Assembly: GCA_963702165.1 (NCBI GenBank)
Contig: OY969722.1
Coordinates: 744,001-808,000, forward strand
Direction: 5' to 3'
Origin: Terrimesophilobacter sp963702165
Lineage (GTDB): Bacteria; Actinomycetota; Actinomycetes; Actinomycetales; Microbacteriaceae
DNA: 64,000 bases
Under the pieces are notes generated by a model. The model saw only the letters and a list, made by a program, of their open reading frames with translations. It made no database searches and had not been told where the DNA came from. Below are positions 1-8,065 of the stretch, one piece after another. Positions within the stretch are counted from its first letter, which is position 1, and every line of letters starts with the position of its first letter. A program made the position numbers and the translations under genes.

Positions 1-396
1 ACCATCCGTGCCACGCGCCAGCGGCCGGAAGCCCGGCACCGCCCCCTGCCCGATCACCACCGGGCGCAGGTTCACCGTGTACAGCACCGACCCGTGGGTG
101 ACCTCGTCGCCGGCCGTCACCTCCACCGTCGTGACCGTGCCTGATGCCTGGTTGGTGCCCACCGGCACCGGCGTCCACTCCGCAACCGTGTTCAGGTTGA
201 TGCTCGACCCCACCTCGCCCGGCACCACCTCGACATGGGTGAACGCCGTGGACTCGAGGACGTCCTTCGCCGGGGTGAGCACGGTCGCGCCCGCCCAGCC
301 GATGCCCGCGCCAACCAGGAGCGTCACCAGGCCGATGCCGACCCACCCCACCCAGCGGCGCCGACGATGACCCGTAATCGAATCGCCCTCACGCAT
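1..396 (-). CDS. Membrane-anchored efflux adaptor / peptidoglycan-binding-domain protein (3' part outside window)
   Basis: Reading leftward from an ATG at 394-396 gives 132 residues without a stop to the window edge. The N-terminus is short and basic (HRRRR), followed by one hydrophobic helix at about residues 15-39, so the protein is anchored with most of it outside the cell. After the helix come VTVEVTAGDEVTHGSVLYTV and RPVVIGQGAVPGFRPL. These resemble the lipoyl-like/adaptor segment of actinobacterial proteins annotated as peptidoglycan-binding or MacA-like adaptors, which partner ABC exporters. The diagnostic C-terminal domains lie outside the window, so the family is an inference from the N-terminal third. 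No partner transporter is visible. Confidence 0.6.
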   Translation of the reverse strand, partial: MREGDSITGHRRRRWVGWVGIGLVTLLVGAGIGWAGATVLTPAKDVLESTAFTHVEVVPGEVGSSINLNTVAEWTPVPVGTNQASGTVTTVEVTAGDEVTHGSVLYTVNLRPVVIGQGAVPGFRPLARGTDG

Positions 397-453
397 GCGG
401 TCATCCTGCCACAGCACGGAGCCCCAGCGCTGGAACGGATGGTCTAGTGCTCG

Positions 454-489
454 CAGACACAGACACAGACGCAGACACAGACGCAGGCG
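454..489. repeat. Short tandem hexamer CAGACA/CAGACG
   Basis: Six consecutive hexamers (CAGACA, CAGACA, CAGACG, CAGACA, CAGACG, CAGGCG) lie in the 233-base gap between the leftward adaptor gene and the rightward secreted-protein gene. No gene is seen in the rest of this gap. Confidence 0.85.
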
Positions 490-629
490 ACCGGCATCCG
501 GATGATCGCTCAGTCTTTGGCAGGCCACTCCCAGACTGAAACAAGCTCCGCTGCCTATCGTGACGAATTATTCACAATGATCGGTTCGCCGCGCGGCCAA
601 GCCGCCAGCAAACCAGAGATGGGGAAACG

Positions 630-959
630 GTGAGGAAGAGAACTTTGTCACTCATGGGTGGCGTTGGGGCCCTGGCGCTAGTGCTTCTCGCGGCGTCGCC
701 CGCCGCGGCGCATACCGTGTCCGGCTACAAATCCTGTTTGAGCAACCAGCAATACGGTGTGCAAACAAGCATCAGTACGACCGGGTCAACATCGAGCACC
801 GTCTCGATACACGAGTACTCCAACCAACGCACGTATTACTTCTATGGCTGGGGCCTCAAGGGCAGCGCAAATGTCGGCGTGAGTTCGGGCGGCTGGGAGG
901 CGTACACCCCGGGCACATTCACTTACGCGAACCCAACCTGCGCAGGGAAGGCAGCCTGA
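630..959 (+). CDS. Small secreted protein with two cysteines, unknown function
   Basis: This 109-residue protein starts at a GTG and carries a Sec signal peptide: basic MRKR, a hydrophobic stretch to about residue 22, and an AAA|H cleavage site near residue 27. The mature part is about 82 residues, rich in Ser, Thr, Gly and aromatics, with only two cysteines (about C36 and C104) that could form one disulfide. It ends in NPTCAGKAA. Size and composition recall small exported bacteriocins such as the lactococcin-972 group, but I see no decisive motif. The stop at 957-959 is two bases before the next ATG, so it is probably co-transcribed with the lipoprotein that follows. Function not recognised. 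Confidence 0.65.
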   Translation: MRKRTLSLMGGVGALALVLLAASPAAAHTVSGYKSCLSNQQYGVQTSISTTGSTSSTVSIHEYSNQRTYYFYGWGLKGSANVGVSSGGWEAYTPGTFTYANPTCAGKAA

Positions 960-961
960 TA

Positions 962-1492
962 ATGAGGTCCAAGGGGCTCGCGGTTGGCTTGTCGATTGCT
1001 GTCGCGGGCGCCCTGGCGTCGTGCACTGCTGCGGCGATCGAGCCCATATCGTCGGCCGCGCCCGGCCCGGTGGCCACGTCGTCGTCCGTGACGGAGACCG
1101 TCGCCGCAATGGTGGAGTGTTTGAACCAGAAGGGTTGGGACGTTGATCCGTTTCGCGACGGTTATGCCTTCCCCGGCCCACCCGAACAGATCGAGGTCTT
1201 CCACGCGGACCAGCTGGCCTGCTACAGCGAACTCGGCTTCGACAAGCAGCCCCCAGCCCGAGTGGATGACGAGCACCTGACAGCGATGTACCAACTGGAG
1301 CAGCAGCTTCGGACCTGCCTGATCGAGCAGGGGTTTGCTCCCCCCGAATTGCCCAGCATGCAGAAGTACAAGGACGACATCCTGACCAAGGGAGTGGTTT
1401 ACTCCAGCTACGAGGCCATCGGGATCAGCGGAAGCGACATGTCGGGCATCCGGGATATTTGTGCCGACCCGCTGGAGACGTGGGGTGGTTAG
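962..1492 (+). CDS. Lipoprotein of unknown function
   Basis: A 176-residue protein with a lipoprotein signal: hydrophobic residues about 6-17, then lipobox L-A-S-C with the lipidated cysteine at C21. The mature region has cysteines in VECLNQKGW, LACYSEL, RTCLIEQGF and RDICADP. This spacing resembles small actinobacterial lipoproteins with paired helical segments (xxCLxxxGW repeated), suggesting a tandem-repeat fold; that is inference. It lies two bases after the small secreted protein, so the two probably form one unit. No catalytic motif is seen and the function is not recognised. Confidence 0.65.
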   Translation: MRSKGLAVGLSIAVAGALASCTAAAIEPISSAAPGPVATSSSVTETVAAMVECLNQKGWDVDPFRDGYAFPGPPEQIEVFHADQLACYSELGFDKQPPARVDDEHLTAMYQLEQQLRTCLIEQGFAPPELPSMQKYKDDILTKGVVYSSYEAIGISGSDMSGIRDICADPLETWGG

Positions 1493-1547
1493 GCGCGACG
1501 CCGCCGGCGGAAGCCAGCCGAACCTGAGTGATTCCGCGTTGCGCTGC

Positions 1548-1563
1548 TCGAACAAAGGTTCGA
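1548..1563. promoter_or_regulatory. LexA operator (SOS box) upstream of imuB
   Basis: TCGAAC-AAAG-GTTCGA is a perfect inverted repeat matching the actinobacterial LexA consensus TCGAAC-N4-GTTCGA. It ends 10 bases before the imuB start at 1574, the right place for repression of the imuB-dnaE2 unit. Confidence 0.9.
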
Positions 1564-1573
1564 TAATTGGTGG

Positions 1574-3139
1574 ATGAAGCAGCCGATCCAGCCGCCGCGC
1601 ACCGCGCCAGAGCGCGTCATGCTGCTCTGGTGCCCGGACTGGCCGGTGATCGCCGCCATCCGCACGCACGGGCTGAAACCGGATGCCCGGATCGCGCTGA
1701 TCGAATCCGGTCGAGTGTACGCGTGCTCGGCCACCGCGCGCGCCGAGGGTGTCAAGCGCGGCCTCAAGCTGCGTGAGGCGCAAGCTCGCTGCCCCGACCT
1801 CATCGTGCAGCCCTACCGTGCCGACGAGGATGCCCGCGCCTTCGAACCCGTACTGACCGCCATCGAGGAGGCCATGCCGGGCGTGCAGCCGCTGCGGCCA
1901 GGGGTGTGCGCCATCCGCTCCCGCGGCCCAGCCCAGTTCTACGGCAGCGAGGAAGAGGCCGCGCTCTGGCTGCTCGACCACGTCGACGCGCTCGGCGTCC
2001 CGGCCAGCCGGGTCGGCATCGCCGACGGCGTGTTCACCGCAGAGCAGGCGGCGCGCGGCCCGCAACCGCAGCGCATCCGGATCGTGCCGACCGGCGATGC
2101 GGCAGCCTTCCTCGCTCCCCTGCCGGTCGGCATCCTCGACGACCTCGCACTCACCGGGCTGCTGCGCCGCCTCGGTGTCTACACCCTCGGCGAGTTCGCC
2201 GCGCTGCCAGCCGAGCTCGTGCTCGACCGCTTCGGCGACCCCGGCGCCCGGCTGCACTCGCTCGCCGGCGGACGCGACTCCCGCCCGGTCATCGCTCGCG
2301 TCCCCCCGGACGAGCTCGATGCCTCGATCGACTTCGAACCGCCGCTGGACCGGGTCGATCAGGTCGCGTTCGGCGTGCGTGCGACGGCGGATGCCTTCAT
2401 CCACTCCCTCACCGAAGCGAAACTCGTCTGCACCGCGGTGCTCGTGCGAGCTCGAGTCAGCGAACGGCGAACTCTCCGAGCGCAGCTGGCTGCACCCGCG
2501 CTCGTTCACCGCCGCCGACGTCGTCGACCGGGTGCGCTGGCAGCTGCAGGGCGGCAGCACCGAGACCGGGCTCTCCGCGCCGGTGGAGCGCGTGCGGCTC
2601 GTCCCGGAGGCGGTCGACGCGATCGGCAACCACGAGGACGGGCTGTGGGGGTCCGGCCCGGACGAGCGCATCCACCACGCGCTCTCCCGCGTGCAGAGCA
2701 TGCTCGGCCGCACTGCGGTGCTCACCCCGGCGATCGGCGGCGGTCGCACCCCGGCCGACCGGCTGACGCTGGTCCCGTGGGGCGACCGGGTGCTGCACGA
2801 GCGCGCGAACCGGACCGCCCGTGGCCGGGCGCCTGCCCGCCCCCGCCCCGACCACCGTGTTCGAGCCGCCGCACCCTGTGACCGTGTTCGCGGCATCCGG
2901 GGCCGAGGTCGCGGTCGACGACCGCGGCGCGCTCTCCGAACCGCCCGCGACGGTGCAGCGCCGGCAGCAGCACGCTGCGGGTCGCCGCGTGGGCCGGACC
3001 GTGGCTGGTCGACGAGCGCTGGTGGGATCCGGATGCCGCGAGCCGGGTCAGCCGATTCCAGCTCGTCGACGCGAGCGGCGTCGCCTGGCTGCTCGTGCTC
3101 GAGCACGGCCACTGGTGGGCGGAAGCGAGGTACGACTAG
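1574..3139 (+). pseudogene. imuB: ImuB-like Y-family polymerase homologue, frameshifted
   Basis: ImuB is the accessory Y-family protein of the SOS mutasome: it bridges the error-prone polymerase DnaE2 and the sliding clamp and is usually catalytically inactive. From ATG 1574 the frame reads VMLLWCPDWPVIAA, then RVYACSATARAEGVKRGLK and the helix-hairpin-helix-like LLRRLGVYTLGEFAALP, typical of this family. The frame then changes near 2451 (ELSERSWLHPRSF continues), near 2800-2830 and near 2956, ending in HGHWWAEARYD and TAG at 3137-3139. Rejoined length is about 520 residues, normal for ImuB, with no internal stops. It lies behind a LexA box and two bases before dnaE2. No separate imuA gene is seen. 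The breaks look like sequencing or assembly errors rather than decay, because the rest is well conserved. Confidence 0.85.
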
Positions 3140-3141
3140 CC

Positions 3142-6100
3142 ATGGGCTGGCAGAACCCGCCGATCCCGTGGTCGGAGTTCGAGCGGACCCTCTCCGGCAA
3201 CCGGCAGGCCGGCTGCCGCCGGTCGGCGCCGACGGCGGCGACAGCCCGGCCTGGTCGCGCAAGCGCGACGCCGTTCCAGCCGACCGCCATCGAGCCGGCT
3301 GCCGGACCGCGTCGTGCCGTACGCGGAGCTGCACGCGCACTCCAACTTCAGCTTCCTCGACGGCGCGAGCCAGCCCGAGGAGCTGCTCGAGGAGGCCGCC
3401 CGGCTCGGGCTGCACGCCCTCGCGCTCACCGACCACGACGGCTTCTACGGGGTCGTGCGGATGGCCGAGGCGGCCGAGACGTCACCCGCAGGTGAAGACC
3501 GTCTTCGGCGCCGAGCTGTCGCTCGGGCTGCGCGCACCGCAGAACGGCGAGGCCGACCCGGAGGGCACCCACCTGCTGGTGCTCGCCCGCGAGCAGGAGG
3601 GCTACCACCGGCTCGCCGCCGCGCTCACCGCCGGCGCAGCTCGCCGGCGGCGAGAAGGGCCGCCCGGTGTACGACCTCGACGACCTGGCCGAGCGTGCCG
3701 CCGGGCACTGGCTCGTGCTCACCGGATGCCGCAAGGGCAGCGTCCGCCAGGCCCTGGCCACCGAGGGCGACGACGCCGCCGCGCGCGAACTCGACCGGCT
3801 GGTCGACCTGTTCGGCCGCGACAACGTCGTCGTCGAGCTGCATCGACCACGGGCATCCGCTCGACGACGCCCACAACGACGCCCTCGCCGCGATCGCCGC
3901 GAGCGCGCGACCTGCCGGTCGTCGCCACCGGCAACGTGCACTACGCCACCCCGACCGGCACCACCTCGCCGACCGCGCTCGCCGCCGTGCGCGCCCGCCG
4001 CAGCCTCGACGAGATCGACGGCTGGCTGCCGGCATCCGGAGCCGCCCACCTGCGCAGCGGCGCCGAGATGGCAGCCCGGTTCGCCCGCTACCCGGGCGCG
4101 ATCGAGCACACGTCGAGCTCGCCGACGACCTCGCCTTCGGGCTGCGGAGCCTGAAGCCGGGGCTGCCGAAGCAGGAGGTGCCGGACGGCCACACGCCGAT
4201 GAGCTGGCTGCGGCAGCTGGTGTGGGAGGCGGTGCCGGTGCAAGTACCCGAACCTGCCGGACGCCGACCGCGACCGCATCGAGCGCGAGCTCGCGGTGAT
4301 CGAGCAGAAGGACTTCCCCGGCTACTTCCTGATCGTGCACGACATCGTGCGGTACGCGCGCAGCCGCGGCATCCTCTGCCAGGGGCGCGGCTCGGCGGCG
4401 AACTCGGCGGTCTGCTACCTGCTCGACATCACCGCGGTCGACTCGATCTTCTACGAGCTGCCGTTCGAGCGGTTCCTCTCCAGCATGCGCGACGAGGAGC
4501 CCGACATCGACGTCGACTTCGACTCCGACCGGCGCGAGGAGGTCATCCAGTACGTCTACGAGAAGTACGGGCGGCAGAACGCCGCGCAGGTCGCGAACGT
4601 CATCAGCTACCGGCCGAAGATCGCGGTGCGCGACATGGCGAAGGCGCTCGGGCACTGCCCCGGGCAGCAGGATGCCTGGTCGCAGCAGGTGGAGCGCTGG
4701 GGCGCGCTCGTCGAGAGCGACGACCACGACATCCCGGAGCCGGTGATCGAGCTCGCACAGCAGGTGCTGAAGTTCCCCCGGCACCTCGGCATCCACTCCG
4801 GCGGCATGGTGCTCACCGACCGGCCGGTCGGCGAGGTCGTGCCGATCGAGCACGCCCGCATGGACGACCGCACCGTGCTGCAGTGGGACAAGGACGACTG
4901 CGCCTGGATGGGGCTGGTCAAGTTCGACCTGCTCGGGCTCGGCATGCTCGCCGCGCTGCAGTACTGCTTCGACCTGGTCCGGGACACGCTCGGCGAACAG
5001 TGGACGCTCGACACCATCCCGAAGGAGGAGGAGGGCGTCTACGACATGCTGTGCCGGGCCGACTCGATCGGGGTGTTCCAGGTGGAGAGCCGCGCGCAGA
5101 TGGGGCTGCTGCCGCGCCTGCAGCCGCGCCGCTTCTACGACCTCGTGGTCGAGATCGCGCTGATCCGGCCCGGGCCGATCCAGGGCGGCGCGGTGCATCC
5201 GTACGTGCGGCGCCGGCTCGGGCAGGAGCCGATCACCTACCTGCATCCGAAGCTCGTCGAACCGCTCGAGCGCACCCTCGGCGGTACCGATGTTCCAGGA
5301 GCAGCTGATGCAGATCGCGATGGCGGTCGGCGACTGCACCGCCGAGGACGCCGACCTGCTGCGCCGCGCGATGGGGTCGAAGCGCGGGGTCGAGAAGATC
5401 GAGTCGCTGCGCGAGAAGCTGTACGCCGGGATGGCCAGCAACGGCATCACCGGCGAGGTCGCCGACGACATCTACAGCAAGATCCAGGCGTTCGCGAACT
5501 TCGGCTTCGCCGAGAGCCACTCGCTGAGCTTCGCGCTGCTCGTCTACGCGAGCTCGTGGATGCAAGCTGCACTACCCGGCGGCGTTCCTCGCCGCGCTGC
5601 TGCGCGCGCAGCCGATGGGGTTCTACTCCCCCGCGACGCTGGTGGCGGATGCCCGGCGGCACGGCGTCGAGGTGCGCCGGCCCGATCTGGCGCTCTCGGG
5701 GTGTCGGCCGGACTGGAGCCGGTTCAGGCGGGTCCGGATGCTCGGGGCGCGGCATCCGGAAGCGACGAGCTGCCTCGCCGCGAGCAGCCGCCGGTCCCGC
5801 CGTTCGACCCGCGCCTGCCGCTCGACTTCGCCGCGCACCGGCGCGACGGCATCCGTCGCCGTGCGGCTCGGGCTCGCCGAGGTGACCGGCATCGGCACCG
5901 AACTGGCCAGAGCGCATCGTCGCCGAGCGGGACGCCCGCGGCGACTACCTGGACATGCCCGACCTCGTGCGGCGGGTCGGGCTCAGCACCGCGCAGCTCG
6001 AGGCGCTCGCGGCGGCCGGCGCGTTCGAGGGCTTCGGGATGAGCATGCGGGAGGCGCTGTGGGACGCCGGCTCGGCGGCGCAGAACCGCGCCGAGTACCT

Positions 6101-6562
6101 CGAGGGCACCGTGATCGCGGTGCAGCCGCCGCTGTTCCCGATGCCGTCGGACTCGGAGCGGCTGGTCGCCGACCTGTGGGCGACCGGGATCTCGACCGAC
6201 GACCATCCCGTGCGGCACCTGCGGCCGGCTGCTCGACGAGCGCGGTGCGCTGTCGGCGGCGGAGCTGCAGGGCGCGGAATCGGGTCGGCGGGTCGAGGTC
6301 GGCGGGGTCGTGACGCATCGGCAGCGTCCGGCGACCGCGAGCGGCATCACCTTCATGAACCTCGAGGACGAGACCGGGCTGGTCAACGTGATCTGCAGCG
6401 TCGGGGTCTGGAAGCGGTACCGGCGGGTCGCCCGGGAGTCGCCCGCGCTCATCGTGCGCGGCATCCTCGAGCGCTCGGATGAGGGTGTCGTCGAACATCG
6501 TCGCCGACCGGTTCGAGCCGCTGCTCGTGGCGCCGCACGTGAAGTCGCGGGACTTCCACTGA
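3142..6562 (+). pseudogene. dnaE2: Error-prone DNA polymerase DnaE2, heavily frameshifted
   Basis: DnaE2 is a C-family polymerase alpha paralogue used for damage-induced mutagenesis. Recognisable blocks in order, scattered over three frames: MGWQNPPIPWSE (start ATG 3142), the PHP domain YAELHAHSNFSFLDGAS, ARDLPVVATGNVHYA, the polymerase core EEPDIDVDFDSDRREEVI with the metal-binding aspartates, HLGIHSGGMVLTDRP, LGVP-type FQEQLMQIAMAVGD, FAESHSLSFALLVYASSW, and the C-terminal OB fold ending VKSRDFH. About fifteen single-base frame changes are needed, for example near 3482, 3636, 3841, 4112, 4241, 5283, 5563, 5909, 6228 and 6493. Rejoined length is about 1,140 residues, normal for DnaE2. With imuB it forms a LexA-controlled operon. 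The long stretch 4296-5280 is intact. Confidence 0.88.
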
Positions 6563-6588
6563 CGGCGCCCTCGCTGCTTGAGGCGCAC

Positions 6589-6623
6589 GGTGGTCGAGCC
6601 CCTCGGGTCGAGCTGTCGAGACT
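6589..6623. repeat. Dispersed TCGACARGCTCGACCACC-type repeat, copy 1
   Basis: GGTGGTCGAGCC...TCGAGCTGTCGAGAC is the reverse complement of the sequence at 9883-9921 and resembles 31619-31675. It sits in the gap after dnaE2. Confidence 0.6.
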
Positions 6624-6643
6624 CCCGCGCAACACCGCCGCGG

Positions 6644-6687
6644 TTTGTTGACCGCGCGCCGCTTTAAACCCCGGCGCGGTCAACAAA
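6644..6687. terminator. Convergent-gene hairpin terminator
   Basis: Arms 6644-6657 (TTTGTTGACCGCGC) and 6674-6687 (GCGCGGTCAACAAA) are a perfect 14-bp inverted repeat with a 16-base loop containing TTTAAA. It lies between rightward dnaE2 and leftward DUF1653, so it could end transcription in both directions. Confidence 0.65.
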
Positions 6688-6705
6688 CTGGCGCGTGGAC
6701 GGCGG

Positions 6706-6903
6706 TTACTCGTCCAGCGGGGTGAACCGCTGCACCTCGACCCCATCGACCGTGGTCGTGCCGAAGAACATCGCCTTCGGGCGCACCCACAACTCCCCCG
6801 ACGGCGCCCGGTAGACGACCAGTTCCTCTTCCGTCTCGCTGTGCCGGGCGATGCCGATCACCTCGTAGACGTTGCCCTTGAAATGCCGGTAGCGCCCAGG
6901 CAT
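6706..6903 (-). CDS. DUF1653 family protein
   Basis: A 65-residue protein beginning MPGRYRHFKGNVYEVIGIA and continuing HSETEEELVVYRAPSGELWV to PKAMFFGTTTVDGVEVQRF. The YRHFKGNxYxV opening and the RPKxMF block are the hallmark of DUF1653, a small beta-barrel family of unknown function. The ATG at 6901-6903 was chosen because the family normally begins just before this block. It follows the DUF5997 gene by eight bases on the same strand, so the two are probably co-transcribed. Confidence 0.85.
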   Translation of the reverse strand: MPGRYRHFKGNVYEVIGIARHSETEEELVVYRAPSGELWVRPKAMFFGTTTVDGVEVQRFTPLDE

Positions 6904-6911
6904 CCGGATGC

Positions 6912-7307
6912 TCAGTCCTGACCCGCCTTGCGACGTTCGGCGTCGCGTTCCTTCACCCGGCGGTTCTCGGCGCGCACCGCAGCCTGCGTCGCGCGCTCCT
7001 GCACCAGCCACTGCGGCGGGTTCTCGAGGAGCGCCTTGATCTCCGCTGTCGTGAGCGCATCCGTCACGCCGCCGCGCGCCAGCCCGGCGATCGAGACGCC
7101 GAGCTTCGCCGCCACCACCGGCCGCGGGTGCGGACCATTCTTGCGCAGCTCGACCAACCACTCCGGCGGCTCGGCGCTCAGCGCGTTGAACTGTCCGCGG
7201 GTGATTGGCGCCGACTGGAACTCCTCCGGCGTTGCTGGCAGGTAGACCCCGAGCTTTTTCGCCGCCGTGGCGGGCTTCATCATCTGGTCGTGCGCATCCG
7301 AGGTCAT
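6912..7307 (-). CDS. DUF5997 family protein
   Basis: A 131-residue soluble protein from ATG 7305-7307, opening MTSDAHDQMMKPATAAKKLG. The motif KPATAAKKLGVYLPATPEEF and repeated short helical blocks (LSAEPPEWLVELRKNGPHPR, LLENPPQWLVQERATQAAV) match the DUF5997 family of actinobacteria. The tail is strongly charged (RRVKERDAERRKAGQD). The repeated PP-x-WL-VxxR segments suggest a DNA-binding or regulator-like helical fold, but this is not established. It is divergent from a LysR-type effector-domain gene starting 54 bases away and upstream of DUF1653. Confidence 0.8.
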   Translation of the reverse strand: MTSDAHDQMMKPATAAKKLGVYLPATPEEFQSAPITRGQFNALSAEPPEWLVELRKNGPHPRPVVAAKLGVSIAGLARGGVTDALTTAEIKALLENPPQWLVQERATQAAVRAENRRVKERDAERRKAGQD

Positions 7308-7361
7308 CCCGACAGCGTAACCTGAGACCACCAGCGTGACCGGACGCAGGCGGGAGGCAGA

Positions 7362-7997
7362 GTGTTCAGGATCGCCTTCGTCCCCGGCGTGACCATCACC
7401 AAGTGGACGCGTGCCTGGGAAGAGCGCCGGCGCGACCCGCTGCAGGTGCTGCCGACACTGCCGAGCGACCAGGTTGCCGTGGTGCACCGCCGTGAGGCGG
7501 ATGTCGCTTTCGTGCGGCTGCCGATTGAGCGGGACGGGCTGAGCGTCATCCGGCTGTACACCGAGTCGCCGGTCGTGATTGCGCCCAAGGACCACGCTTT
7601 CGAGGCCGCCGACGAGCTGACTGTTGCTGACCTGGACGGCGAGAACGTGCTCGAGGTCGGCGATGACCCGAAGGACGCCGTCGAGCTGGTCGCCGCGAAC
7701 GTGGGGGTGGCGGTGCTCCCCCAGTCGGTCGCCAGACTGCACGCGCGCAAGGACATCATCGCGAGGCCGCTGACGGATGCGCCGGGCACCGACATCGCGA
7801 TCGTCTGGATTGCGGATGCCGAGACCCCGGACATCGAGGAGTTCGTCGGCATCGTGCGCGGGCGGACCGCACGCAGCTCGCGCGGCCCTGCCGTGTCGGC
7901 ACCGGCACCGCAGCCCGAGCCCCGGAAGTCGAAGTCGGCGGGTGCCGCGAAGCGCCCGAGCCCGAAGCATCCGTCCCGCCGCCGCAAGAGCCGCTGA
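7362..7997 (+). CDS. LysR-type effector-binding domain protein lacking an HTH
   Basis: A 211-residue protein starting MFRIAFVPGVTITKW. It has the periplasmic-binding-like fold of LysR effector domains (ADVAFVRLPIERDGLSVIRL, SPVVIAPKDHAFEAADEL, LVAANVGVAVLPQSVARLHA), but it starts directly at the domain and has no N-terminal helix-turn-helix. The last 45 residues are a basic, Pro/Ser/Arg-rich tail ending RRRKSR, which may bind nucleic acid or a partner. It is divergent from DUF5997. A plausible reading is that the two proteins together rebuild a regulator; this is inference. Confidence 0.75.
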   Translation: MFRIAFVPGVTITKWTRAWEERRRDPLQVLPTLPSDQVAVVHRREADVAFVRLPIERDGLSVIRLYTESPVVIAPKDHAFEAADELTVADLDGENVLEVGDDPKDAVELVAANVGVAVLPQSVARLHARKDIIARPLTDAPGTDIAIVWIADAETPDIEEFVGIVRGRTARSSRGPAVSAPAPQPEPRKSKSAGAAKRPSPKHPSRRRKSR

Positions 7998-8026
7998 TAC
8001 CCGATCCCTCAACCACCGGATGGGAC

Positions 8027-8043
8027 GATCGGCTGAGCCGATC
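8027..8043. terminator. Small hairpin between convergent genes
   Basis: GATCGGC (8027-8033), loop TGA, GCCGATC (8037-8043) lies in the 68-base gap between the ends of the LysR-like gene and the helicase. There is no clear T-run, so terminator function is only likely. Confidence 0.4.
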
Positions 8044-8065
8044 CCGCCTCCACCGGGGGCGCCAG

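Noticed and set aside
923..3436. Long open frame of 837 codons on the minus strand opposite imuB
   Set aside because: Arg/Gly/Ala-rich with no domain; it mirrors codon periodicity of imuB and is a typical high-GC shadow.
3426..5471. Minus-strand open frame of 681 codons opposite dnaE2
   Set aside because: No recognisable motif and it covers the conserved polymerase core, which is the real gene.
3142..6562. Programmed ribosomal frameshifting in dnaE2
   Set aside because: About fifteen shifts at differing sites, without a shared slippery sequence or conserved structure, cannot be programmed.
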